Shown: positions 1 through 6,694 of the stretch, piece by piece
How the letters are laid out: every line of letters begins with the position of its first letter
How positions within the stretch are numbered: the first letter of the stretch is position 1
NCBI GenBank assembly: GCA_015489285.1
Contig: WGAA01000168.1
Location: 1-13,501 of the forward strand
Source of the DNA: Anaerolineae bacterium
GTDB lineage: Bacteria; Chloroflexota; Anaerolineae; JAADDB01
Direction of reading: 5' to 3'
DNA length: 13,501 nt
Position numbers and translations under genes: made by a program
The notes under the pieces: model-generated
The model's database searches: none
Told to the model about the DNA's origin: nothing
What the model saw: only the letters and a program-made list of their open reading frames with translations

Positions 1-1
1 G

Positions 2-274
2 GAGCCGGCCATCTTCCTCCAGGAGGCCTTCGTCATCTTTGCCGCCAACTTCATCCGCTGGGCCCTCCATTGGCTGACCCACCTGCCCCAACCCGATGAG
101 CAGGCGTTGGATGTGCGCCGCTTGGGCATCAAGCGCCTGGTACAGGTGGGGGCCCATGTCTCTGCTCATATCAGCCTGAGTTCAGAAGGTAAGTTGTTAA
201 GGTTCACCGAGTGGAGCGCCTTTGCGGGCAAAGTACTGCGTCTACCGCTCAGTACGGCTCCACCAAGCCAGTAA
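2..274 (+). CDS. C-terminal fragment of a probable DDE-type transposase (runs off left edge)
   Basis: Frame 2 is open from the left edge of the window to a TAA at 272-274, giving 90 residues. The fragment starts with a hydrophobic, aromatic helix-like stretch (FLQEAFVIFAANFIRWALHW), then a basic segment (VRRLGIKRLVQ), and ends with a short strand-rich tail containing WSAFAG. This resembles the C-terminal tails of IS4-like DDE transposases as I remember them. The catalytic core lies outside the window, so the family cannot be named. The gene is opposite in strand to every other gene here. It is followed by a visibly A/T-richer stretch (271-335) that could be the right end of an insertion sequence, but no terminal inverted repeat can be confirmed without the left end. 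The alternative is an unrelated hypothetical protein. Confidence 0.5.
   Translation, partial: EPAIFLQEAFVIFAANFIRWALHWLTHLPQPDEQALDVRRLGIKRLVQVGAHVSAHISLSSEGKLLRFTEWSAFAGKVLRLPLSTAPPSQ
211..263 (+). other. Possible three-way-junction fold at the 3' end of the transposase-like ORF
   Basis: Nested perfect arms are visible. GTGGAGC (211-217) pairs with GCTCCAC (257-263). It encloses CTTTG/CAAAG (220-224 with 229-233) and TACTG/CAGTA (234-238 with 250-254). The fold overlaps the last codons of the ORF. It may be a subterminal element of the mobile element, a transcript-end structure, or chance. Confidence 0.3.
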
Positions 275-337
275 AAAACTTGCAAAAATTAGCCGGTTTT
301 CGTGCTTCCTCGTCTGATTGCGCAAATGTTAGGTGCG

Positions 338-352
338 AGACTTCGGAAGTCT
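338..352. repeat. Palindrome AGACTTCGGAAGTCT, copy 1
   Basis: This is a 15-bp palindrome with 7-bp arms around a central G. Together with the preceding GCG (335-337) it is identical over 18 bp to 7838-7855. Two more arms of the same sequence form the long hairpin at 7821-7857. Confidence 0.8.
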
Positions 353-358
353 GGAGTG

Positions 359-425
359 CCCCGGCCTGCCGGGGTTCGCACGGCGCTGAACCGCCGTGCT
401 CATTAAAGCGAAGCCCTCCGGGCTT
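359..425. repeat. Cluster of three perfect hairpins
   Basis: Three consecutive inverted repeats are seen. CCCCGGC/GCCGGGG is at 359-374, GCACGGCG/CGCCGTGC with a 6-nt loop at 378-399, and AAGCCC/GGGCTT with a 3-nt loop at 411-425. The last could act as a weak terminator for plus-strand transcripts leaving the transposase-like gene, but only TTTCCC follows it. The arrangement mirrors the hairpin cluster at 7751-7857 and looks like a REP-type intergenic element. Confidence 0.6.
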
Positions 426-440
426 TCCCATGTGAGGCCC

Positions 441-557
441 ATGGCTAACGAGTCACGAGTAACGAGTAATCAGCTGGCGTGAAGCCAAGGTTGACTCCAC
501 CAAGCCAACTTGTCTTCGAGTTACGCATTACGCATCACGTATCACGTCCAGCGCCTG
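441..557 (+). repeat. Composite repeat unit D (inverted relative to the 7.5-8.1 kb copies)
   Basis: Read on the plus strand it contains the heptamers CGAGTCA, CGAGTAA, CGAGTAA (449-469), a degenerate inverted-repeat core (about 484-513, CAAGGTTG against CAACTTG), and the heptamers CGCATTA, CGCATCA, CGTATCA (524-544). It ends with GCGCCTGACGCATG. The same order of blocks occurs on the minus strand between about 8100 and 7919. The longest exact match is 20 bp, GTTACGCATTACGCATCACG at 520-539, whose complement is at 7990-8009. Confidence 0.75.
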
Positions 558-638
558 ACGCATGTCATCTCCAGTGTATCATGACGTAAGGGAAGGTGAA
601 AATGTTCCCCTCGAACGCCGGAAGGCGCGTGCCGGTCC

Positions 639-1268
639 TCACCGCAAACCCCAGACGCTCCCCACCCAGTCCACGACGCCCGTCAGCCGCAGGCCGATGA
701 CGATGAGCACGATCCCCAAAAGGCCCAGCACCCGCCGATACCACACCCCACGCAGCGCGTCCCGCTGCCGGTGCACGAGGAGGGCGATCCCCAAATGCGC
801 GCCCACCAGAAGGGCATAAAAGAGGACGAGGAACCCCACCGCGTACACGGGAGAGGTGCGATAGGCTTCCAGGAGGATGGGCCCCCCGACCGTCCCCCAG
901 AAGATGTACGGGTTGGGGTTGAGGAAGTTGACGAGGACGCCACGGCCGAGCTCCCGGCGCACGTCCACATCCTCCTGTACCACCACGGCCGGGGAACGCC
1001 ACCCGGCCCGCAACGTCTCCCACCCCAGGTAGACGACGAAGGCCCCGCCGACGACGTTCAGGAGGCGCAACGCGGACGGGGGGAGAATGTGGAGGACGAG
1101 GAGGCTCAGGACGATGATGGGCACATCGGTGAGGAGGGGGGCGATGCCCACGCTTATGCCCGCCTTGAGCCCCCCGCGCAGGGTGGCGACGATGGTGTAC
1201 GTCAGCAAGGGGCCCGGGCTCATGCCCGCGGCCAGCCCCAGGGAGATGGCCAGGATCAAGTAATCCAT
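639..1268 (-). CDS. LysE/RhtB-family amino-acid exporter
   Basis: A 209-residue integral membrane protein, the usual length for LysE/RhtB exporters. These proteins expel amino acids or related small metabolites across the cytoplasmic membrane using the ion gradient. Five to six hydrophobic segments are visible (about 4-26, 38-60, 67-85, 118-134, 143-166, 178-198). The family's N-terminal SPGP motif is at residues 17-20, and the conserved loop NFLNPNPYIFW is at 114-124 before the fourth membrane segment. The ATG at 1268 follows a GAGGGG ribosome-binding site. The gene starts 22 bp after the polX stop and is probably the last gene of that operon. The substrate cannot be predicted from sequence. 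Confidence 0.9.
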   Translation of the reverse strand: MDYLILAISLGLAAGMSPGPLLTYTIVATLRGGLKAGISVGIAPLLTDVPIIVLSLLVLHILPPSALRLLNVVGGAFVVYLGWETLRAGWRSPAVVVQEDVDVRRELGRGVLVNFLNPNPYIFWGTVGGPILLEAYRTSPVYAVGFLVLFYALLVGAHLGIALLVHRQRDALRGVWYRRVLGLLGIVLIVIGLRLTGVVDWVGSVWGLR

Positions 1269-1290
1269 CGCCCCTCGGCCCCCGAAAAGG

Positions 1291-3024
1291 TCAGCCGCTC
1301 CGGCGGCGTTGCAACCACGCCAGCAGGTCGGGCAGGGACTTGGTGTTGAGCACGTCCTGCGGTTCCAGCCAGGCCCTCCGGGCCACCCCCACCGCGTACC
1401 GCATCATGGACAAATGGTCCACCTGATGCGCGTCCGTGCCCAGGCTGATGGTGCATCCCAGCTCCTTGGCCAGGTGGGCGTTCACATCGTCCAGGTCCAG
1501 ACGCAGGTAGTAGCCGTTGATCTCCACGGCCACGCCCAGCTCGGCCGCCCGGCGCAACACCGCCTCCAGATCGACCGGGTACGGCTCCCGCTGGCCGATG
1601 AGACGGCCCGTGGGATGGGCCAGAATGTGGACGTAGGGGTTCTCCAGCGCGCGCAGGATCCGCCGCGTCATCTCCTCCCGGCTCATCTTGAACCCCGAAT
1701 GCACCGACACGATGACCAGGTCCAGGGCCGCGAGCACCTCATCGGGGTAATCCAGAGAGCCATCGGGAAGGATGTCCACCTCCGCGCCGGAGAGGATGCG
1801 GAAATCGTCGAACTCCCGGTTCAGCGCCTCGATCTCCTTCTGTCGTTGCCACACCTTCTCCACGCTCATCCCCCCGGCCACCCGCACCCGAGGCGAGTGG
1901 TCGGTCACCGCGATGTACTCGTACCCTCGTGCCCGGGCCGCTTGCGCCAGCTCCCGGATGGTGTTCGCGCCGTCGCTCCACTTGCTGTGCACGTGGGGAT
2001 CCCCGCGGATATCGTCCAGGGAAACGGGGGTGGGCAACCGTCCCTCCAGAGCCGCCTCGATCTCCCCCCGGTCCTCCCGCATCTCCGGGGGAATCCAGGG
2101 CATCCCCAGGACGCGGAAGACATCGGCCTCCTCCTCCCCGCCGATGCGCTCCTCCCCACGGAAGATCCCGTACTCGTTGACCTTCAACCCCTGCTCCCGG
2201 GCGATGGTGCGGATCTTGATGTTATGGGCTTTGGACCCGGTAAAATAGTGGAGCGCGGCCCCATAACTCTCCGGGGGCACGACCCGCAGGTCCACCTGGA
2301 GCCCGTTGTGCAGGACCACGCTCCCCTTCGTATCCCCCGCGGCCAGGATATCCCGCACCTGGGGGAAACGGACGAAGGCCTGGATCGTGGCCTCCCCGTC
2401 CTCCGCAATGGTCAGAATGTCGATGTCCCCAACCGTCTCCTTCATGCGCCGGGCCGACCCCGCGATGACCACTCGGGCCGTCCCGGGCAGGGCGTCGATC
2501 TGACGGGCGATCTCCTCGGCAATGGGCAACGCCCGCCCCAGGGGCATACGCTCCTTGCTCGCCTCGTAGAGGGCCAGTCCCCGGCGGATGTTCTCCACCG
2601 TCTTCTTCCCCATGCCCGGCAACGTCTCGATACGCCCGGAATCCAGGGCCCGGCGCAGGTCCTCCAGGTCGCTGATGCCCAACCGTTCGTGCAGCAACCG
2701 CACCCGTTTCGGGCCCAATCCGGGAATGTGCAGGAGCTCGATGAGGCCGGGCGGGACCTGGGAGACCACCTCCTCGTACTTGCTCATCCGACCGGTTTCC
2801 AGGTACTCGAGGATCTTCGCGGCCAGATCCTTCCCGATCCCGGGGAGATCCTCCAGCTTCCCCTCCCGGGCCACCTCCTCGATGGGCTGGGGCAGATCAC
2901 GGATGGTTCGGGCCGCGTTCCGGTAAGCGCGGATGCGGTACGGGATATCCCCCTGCAGCTCGAGCACATCCGCGATGGTATCGAACATGTCGGCAATCTT
3001 CTCGTTCACATCCCGTGTCGGCAT
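1291..3024 (-). CDS. polX: DNA polymerase/3'-5' exonuclease PolX
   Basis: A 577-residue family-X DNA polymerase of the bacterial type, expected to fill short gaps in base-excision or end-joining repair and to trim 3' ends. The N-terminal lyase-like and helix-hairpin-helix part is clear, with HhH loops LPGIGK at 60-65, IPGLGP at 100-105 and LPGMGK at 135-140. The nucleotidyltransferase palm has GSARR (189-193), the metal-binding pair D200/D202 in DID, a third acidic residue D245 (QVDLR) and the FTGSKAHN segment (261-268). The C-terminal PHP domain has HVH (344-346), TDH (374-376), AEVDIL, VHSGF, LAHPTG and LGTDAH, so its metal site looks complete. I chose the ATG at 3024: a GAGGGG site precedes it, and the open frame upstream overlaps the HD gene and has no family similarity. 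Ten bases separate it from the HD gene's stop. Confidence 0.97.
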   Translation of the reverse strand: MPTRDVNEKIADMFDTIADVLELQGDIPYRIRAYRNAARTIRDLPQPIEEVAREGKLEDLPGIGKDLAAKILEYLETGRMSKYEEVVSQVPPGLIELLHIPGLGPKRVRLLHERLGISDLEDLRRALDSGRIETLPGMGKKTVENIRRGLALYEASKERMPLGRALPIAEEIARQIDALPGTARVVIAGSARRMKETVGDIDILTIAEDGEATIQAFVRFPQVRDILAAGDTKGSVVLHNGLQVDLRVVPPESYGAALHYFTGSKAHNIKIRTIAREQGLKVNEYGIFRGEERIGGEEEADVFRVLGMPWIPPEMREDRGEIEAALEGRLPTPVSLDDIRGDPHVHSKWSDGANTIRELAQAARARGYEYIAVTDHSPRVRVAGGMSVEKVWQRQKEIEALNREFDDFRILSGAEVDILPDGSLDYPDEVLAALDLVIVSVHSGFKMSREEMTRRILRALENPYVHILAHPTGRLIGQREPYPVDLEAVLRRAAELGVAVEINGYYLRLDLDDVNAHLAKELGCTISLGTDAHQVDHLSMMRYAVGVARRAWLEPQDVLNTKSLPDLLAWLQRRRSG

Positions 3025-3034
3025 CTCACACCCC

Positions 3035-3871
3035 TCACAGAACGTACGTCTCCACGATCTTCCGCTCTGTATCCTGGGCCACTTTGGCCACGACCCGCAC
3101 GTAGCGGGCGATGGTAGAATTGTGCAGCTTGCGCTTGAGCAAATTGTCCACCTGGAAGATGCCCGCGGAATTGGCCATGACGATCTCGATCTCCACGGGG
3201 ATGCCGTCCCCCTTGCGGATGTGAACGGCATCGATGGCCTGGGCGGACACGGAGTGAATGTTCACGTCCCCCGATTCGAAGGCGATGCGAGAACGGCCGT
3301 GGGTCATGTCCAGCGCGTCGGCCACTTTGACCACGCTGGCCTCGGTGGTGTAACAGGGGACATCCCAGTGGTGGGCGATGATGGCGTGAAGCACCTCGGC
3401 CAGGACGATGGTCCGCTCCCGGACGGGGTAGATCCCGGTCAGGAGCTCCCGGGCCTTGTCCTTGGCCAGGATGAGGCTGTACTCCTCGTGGTTCTCCCGG
3501 TGGATGGCAATGCCCAGGTCGTGCAGGGCCGCGGCCAACACGACCACCACCTCCGCGTCCTCGGGCGTCATCTCGTGCTCCCGCACGATCCCGAGGGGCA
3601 CACCGGCCTCGTGCAGGAGGCGCAGGAGTTTGAGGGCCAGGTTGGCTACGATTTTGATGTGAACCGGCCCGTGGTCGCTCATGTAGTTGCGGTCGACCGC
3701 GTTGACGTTGGCGCAGCGCCACAGCTGGTAGAGCTCCTCATCCTCGTTGATGTGGGAGACCAGGGCCTGCAATTTCACGTTGTGCCGGGCAGGAACGGTA
3801 AAGTAGACCCGTTCCCCGTGTGCCGCCTTATCCTCGTCCTCGACAATGGCCTGGGTGAGATCTCGCTCCAT
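3035..3871 (-). CDS. HD-domain metal-dependent phosphohydrolase
   Basis: A 278-residue cytoplasmic protein with a complete HD-superfamily metal site. H67 and H71 lie in DHGPVHIKIV, the HD pair is H117-D118 in LHDLG, and H124 and H128 follow. H167-H168 (HHWD) and D185 (VADALDM) complete the site. HD proteins of this kind hydrolyse phosphate esters of nucleotides or RNA; the substrate here is unknown. The C-terminal 80 residues are strand-rich and may be a regulatory or dimerisation part. The chosen ATG at 3871 has AGGAGG just upstream and lies 8 bp after the preceding stop. A GTG at 3889 would add six residues but overlaps the preceding gene and has no better site. Tight packing between the unknown 115-residue protein and polX suggests co-translation. 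Confidence 0.88.
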   Translation of the reverse strand: MERDLTQAIVEDEDKAAHGERVYFTVPARHNVKLQALVSHINEDEELYQLWRCANVNAVDRNYMSDHGPVHIKIVANLALKLLRLLHEAGVPLGIVREHEMTPEDAEVVVVLAAALHDLGIAIHRENHEEYSLILAKDKARELLTGIYPVRERTIVLAEVLHAIIAHHWDVPCYTTEASVVKVADALDMTHGRSRIAFESGDVNIHSVSAQAIDAVHIRKGDGIPVEIEIVMANSAGIFQVDNLLKRKLHNSTIARYVRVVAKVAQDTERKIVETYVL

Positions 3872-3879
3872 ACGCCCTC

Positions 3880-4227
3880 CTATTCCCACAGCTTCCGTTG
3901 AACGATCTCCTCGAACGCGTGCAACGCCTGGAGCAGCTCATCCTCCCGGTTCACCGTGGTGAACACGTTGATGATCTCGTGGGTCTCCCGGAGGACCCGA
4001 TACTCCCGGCCGTCCACGGTGACCCGACGTCCCCGGGGCATGTCCGCGGGGCGGGTGACCTCCAGGCGCACTCGTCCCGCGCGGTCCGCGTACACGTTCC
4101 ACACCCCATCCGCCCGATCCTGACGGGCGATGACATCCTCCTCCACGAGGACGTCCCACCCCTCCTCCCGCAGGATGGCGGCCAACGCCTCCAAGTTCAA
4201 GGGACGAAGCCTGGATTCTCTCGCCAT
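3880..4227 (-). CDS. Uncharacterised 115-residue protein
   Basis: I do not recognise this family. The protein is small, soluble and charged, with no cysteines, no signal peptide and no membrane segment. The pattern suggests an alpha/beta fold: a helix at about 10-22 and alternating short strands from 24 to 82 (DVLVEEDVIA, VWNVYAD, RVRLEV, EYRVLR). A C-terminal amphipathic helix spans about 94-113. An ATG at 4227 is preceded by GAGGAGG, which overlaps the stop codon of the PLD-like gene (4235-4237), so translation is probably coupled. An in-frame upstream extension to 4257 lies inside the PLD gene and is not favoured. Its place between a PLD-like protein and an HD hydrolase plus PolX suggests a partner role, but this is only inference. 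Confidence 0.75.
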   Translation of the reverse strand: MARESRLRPLNLEALAAILREEGWDVLVEEDVIARQDRADGVWNVYADRAGRVRLEVTRPADMPRGRRVTVDGREYRVLRETHEIINVFTTVNREDELLQALHAFEEIVQRKLWE

Positions 4228-4234
4228 CGCCTCC

Positions 4235-5584
4235 TCACTTCTTCCCCTCGTCCACAATCTCGATCTGGGACGGGCTGTTCACGATGATCTCCGGCCATCC
4301 CCGGTACAACTTGATGAGCCCGCGCACCCGGATGGTCTTCCCCTTGTAATACTCGTCCGGCAGGACATCGGGATACCCGGGGAATTTGCTGTAGGCGCTG
4401 GGGAAGATGACCACCTTGAAGTTCCGGTCCACGTCCGCGTTCCCCATGAGCCAGATGACCCGGCCGCTGTTGTACGTGTGGGTGACGGTCAACTGGACGG
4501 GGACGTCGTCGCGGAAGAGGTAGAAGCGGGCTTTGGTGTGGTCGATGTAGCCTTCGGGGGGGATGGGCATTTGCGCCTTGGGGAAGGGTTCGACGGTGCC
4601 CTTCTCCCAGTCGGCGAGGAATTGGTCCACCATCTGGCCGACGGCTTGCGGGTCGTCGAAGAGGACGCCGACTTCTCGGTTGTTGTCCAGGGAATTCGTG
4701 GTGAAATTCTGCGATCCGACGAACCCGAGGGTGCCGTCGATGATGAACACTTTGGCGTGGATGTAGGGATCCAGGATGTAGCGGACGTGTCCCCCGGCTT
4801 GACGCAGCTGTTCTCGGCCCGGCTCGTCGTAGTCCTGTTCGATGGGCCACCGGGGTGTGCTGATGAGCCGCACGTCCACCCCCCGACGGGCAGCCTCGCT
4901 CAGCAGGTGAACGATCTGTGGGTCCTGACAGTTCTGTTCCTCCAGCCAAATGCTGTGACGGGCGGAGGTGAAGAGGTGGGCAAATCGCTCCCGGCTGTTA
5001 TCCGGGGCCCAGATGAGGTAGGAGCGGGTGAGGTCGATGGGCTCGCGGTTCCAATCCGCGTCGTAGACCCGCGCGGCTTCCCGGACCAGGTGGGGCGCGT
5101 CCACCCGTACCCCGTACTCCCGGTTGGCCGTCATGGCGCTGGTCGTCAGGTTGTGCGTCATCACGTACAGGACGCGACCGTCCACGATGATGATCTTTTC
5201 GTGCAGGTAACGGAAGGCGCGGGGAGCCCACTTGAGTTGGACCCCTGCCTTTTGCAAGTCCAGCCCCACGTCGATGTTGGTGGAGCTGCCCCCGTAGGGG
5301 TTGTTCTCCAGCATGAGGCGCACGGTCACGCCCCGGGCCACCGTGTCCTTGATCTTCTGGATGACTTCCGGGTCGGTGATGGAGTAGAAAGCCATGCGCA
5401 CGTCGTGATGCGCGTCATCCAACGCGTGCAGGACGGGGGCTTTTCCGGCCTGGGGTTCGATCCAGAGGGTGACCCGGTGGGCAATGCCCGGGTTGTAGGC
5501 GACCGGTGGGTGGGCCCAGGCCACCAGGGCCACCAGGATCAGGAGGAGAACGGCGATGGGCAGCAACCAGGTGAATCGTCTCAT
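4235..5584 (-). CDS. Exported or membrane-anchored phospholipase-D-like protein with C-terminal OB-like domain
   Basis: A 449-residue protein with an N-terminal signal or anchor (RR at 2-3, hydrophobic 7-23, AWAH boundary), so the catalytic part should lie outside the membrane. Two complete HKD motifs mark the PLD superfamily: H128-K130-D135 (LHEKIIIVD) followed by THNLT, and H276-K278-D283 (IHAKVFIID) followed by SQNFT. Each motif belongs to one half of a pseudo-dimer that builds a single active site. After residue 365 a strand-rich module ends with GKTIRVRGLIKLYRGWPEII, typical of nucleic-acid-binding OB folds in secreted nucleases. A nuclease is therefore more likely than a lipase, though a phospholipid substrate cannot be excluded. 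Notably, the gene starts 40 bp after the polyprenyl synthase, which makes a membrane-lipid substrate a fair rival. The ATG at 5584 has a GAGG about 12 bases upstream. Confidence 0.9.
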   Translation of the reverse strand: MRRFTWLLPIAVLLLILVALVAWAHPPVAYNPGIAHRVTLWIEPQAGKAPVLHALDDAHHDVRMAFYSITDPEVIQKIKDTVARGVTVRLMLENNPYGGSSTNIDVGLDLQKAGVQLKWAPRAFRYLHEKIIIVDGRVLYVMTHNLTTSAMTANREYGVRVDAPHLVREAARVYDADWNREPIDLTRSYLIWAPDNSRERFAHLFTSARHSIWLEEQNCQDPQIVHLLSEAARRGVDVRLISTPRWPIEQDYDEPGREQLRQAGGHVRYILDPYIHAKVFIIDGTLGFVGSQNFTTNSLDNNREVGVLFDDPQAVGQMVDQFLADWEKGTVEPFPKAQMPIPPEGYIDHTKARFYLFRDDVPVQLTVTHTYNSGRVIWLMGNADVDRNFKVVIFPSAYSKFPGYPDVLPDEYYKGKTIRVRGLIKLYRGWPEIIVNSPSQIEIVDEGKK

Positions 5585-5624
5585 GGTTCGCGTTCCTCAA
5601 CTGGGAAGGATGGGATCGGGCGGG

Positions 5625-6599
5625 TCAATGCGTTCGCTCGACCACGTACGTTGTGATCTGCTGTAGGGCCTCACGGTAGGGGGTGTGGGGCACGCGGGTC
5701 AGGATCGCCAGGGCCTTCTGGACGAACTCCCCGGCCTCGTCCAGGGCATCGCGAACCGCGCCCGACGTCCGAACGGCCTCGATGGCCTCCTTGAGGGCTT
5801 CTCCCTTGGCCTCCTCATCCCGCTCGTTGAACACCCGGGTGATGACCAGGGGGTCCCCTCCCCGTTCCAGGTAGTAGAAGATGGGCAGGGTGATGGTCCC
5901 CTGACGCAGGTCGCTCCCCACGGGCTTCCCCAACACCCGCTCATCCCCGATGAAGTCCAGCACATCGTCCACGATCTGGAAGGCCATACCCAGGTAGTAG
6001 CCGAATTCCCGCCAGGCCAGCCGTTCCTCCTCGGGAGCGCCCGCGAGCATGGCCCCGAGTTCGGTGGACGCGGAGAAGAGGGATGCGGTCTTGGCGTATA
6101 TGCGGTCGTAGTACTCCTCCTTCGTCTGGTCCAGGTCGTAGTACTTGAACATCTGGACCAGCTCCCCGTTGCAGATGATGCTCAGGGTGTGGGCGAAGAG
6201 GCGTACCACTGCGGGATGGTCGGTCAGGGTGGAGTACACCGCGGCCTTGGCGAAGATGTAGTCGCCCGCGAGGACTGTGGCCCCCACGTTCCAGCGCGCG
6301 TTGAGGGTGGGATTGCCCCGCCGCAAGAGGGCTCCGTCGATCACGTCGTCGTGGACGAGGGTGGCCGTGTGAAGAAGCTCCACCGCGGTGGCCAGGTAGA
6401 TGAGCTTTTCCTCGTCGACGGGGTAGGATTTCCCCGCTGCAATGGTCAAGGCCGGCCGAAGCCGTTTCCCCCCGCTTTGGACCAGGTAGAGGATGGCGTC
6501 TCGCAAGGGGCCGGAAGCCTCACTTGCGGCTTGTTCCATCGTTGCCTCTACCTTCTGTAAGTCATCGTGGACAAGGTCGAATAAGAGCAGCCCGTTCAA
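5625..6599 (-). CDS. Long-chain polyprenyl diphosphate synthase
   Basis: A 324-residue trans-isoprenyl diphosphate synthase, the normal length for hepta-, octa- or nonaprenyl synthases. It condenses isopentenyl diphosphate with an allylic primer to make the side chain of respiratory quinones (or a similar lipid). All family motifs are present: GGKRLRP (43-49), the first Asp-rich motif DDVID (84-88) followed by LRRG, and the second motif FQIVDDVLDFIGD with DDVLD at 211-215. KPVGSDLRQG at 225-234 follows. The start is chosen as TTG at 6599: GAAGGTG lies a few bases upstream, the protein then has family length, and a good promoter sits about 50 bp upstream. The much longer open frame to 6965 runs through the TatD gene and has no family similarity. 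Product chain length cannot be judged safely. Confidence 0.92.
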   Translation of the reverse strand: MNGLLLFDLVHDDLQKVEATMEQAASEASGPLRDAILYLVQSGGKRLRPALTIAAGKSYPVDEEKLIYLATAVELLHTATLVHDDVIDGALLRRGNPTLNARWNVGATVLAGDYIFAKAAVYSTLTDHPAVVRLFAHTLSIICNGELVQMFKYYDLDQTKEEYYDRIYAKTASLFSASTELGAMLAGAPEEERLAWREFGYYLGMAFQIVDDVLDFIGDERVLGKPVGSDLRQGTITLPIFYYLERGGDPLVITRVFNERDEEAKGEALKEAIEAVRTSGAVRDALDEAGEFVQKALAILTRVPHTPYREALQQITTYVVERTH

Positions 6600-6645
6600 A
6601 GAAGCACCTTCGTTCGGATTTTGAACTTGGTTGAGTCCCACCCAG

Positions 6646-6674
6646 ATTGTACCCACAGATGGGGAAGTCGCCAA
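6646..6674 (-). promoter_or_regulatory. Sigma-70-type promoter for the polyprenyl synthase operon
   Basis: On the minus strand TTGGCG (6674-6669) is followed after exactly 17 bases by TACAAT (6651-6646), matching the -35/-10 consensus at 4/6 and 5/6. Transcription would start near 6639 and give a 5' leader of about 40 nt before the TTG start at 6599. It lies in the 95-bp gap after the tatD stop codon, so the genes from the synthase to LysE can be expressed apart from tatD. Confidence 0.65.
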
Positions 6675-6694
6675 GTTGATGGTGAGGGGGCGGG

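Larger units (their letters stand above)
275..638. other. Gene-free region of hairpins and 7-bp repeats
   Basis: No credible gene is present; the small ORFs here only read through repeats. From left to right it holds an A/T-richer tract (275-330), a run of four short perfect palindromes (338-425), and an array of CGAGTAA-like heptamers (449-469). Next come a degenerate hairpin segment (about 481-520) and a second array of CGCATYA-like heptamers (524-544). The last 80 bases before the LysE stop codon show nothing I can name. No convincing intrinsic terminator with a T-run was seen for either flanking gene. Confidence 0.7.

Noticed and set aside
211..263. tRNA gene
   Set aside because: The cloverleaf-like fold has only 53 nt, lacks the T-arm consensus GTTCRA and a plausible anticodon loop.
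411..428. Strong intrinsic terminator after the transposase-like gene
   Set aside because: The AAGCCC/GGGCTT stem is short and is followed by only three T residues, so it is recorded only as a hairpin.
211..435. Small plus-strand ORF of 74 codons
   Set aside because: It begins inside the transposase tail in another frame and reads through the hairpin cluster, so its sequence is repeat-derived.
1309..3117. Plus-strand open frame of about 600 codons opposite polX
   Set aside because: It is an antisense shadow of the GC-rich polX gene: low complexity, His/Pro/Gly-rich, no recognisable domain, while the minus strand has every PolX motif.
3025..3231. N-terminal extension of the polX frame
   Set aside because: It overlaps the HD gene and has no family similarity. 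The ATG at 3024 has its own ribosome-binding site.
2933..3901. Plus-strand open frame opposite the HD gene
   Set aside because: It overlaps the whole HD gene in antisense and has no ribosome-binding site or domain signal.
4130..5656. Plus-strand open frame of about 500 codons opposite the PLD gene
   Set aside because: Same reason: the minus strand shows two HKD motifs and a signal segment, and the plus frame has compositionally biased sequence only.
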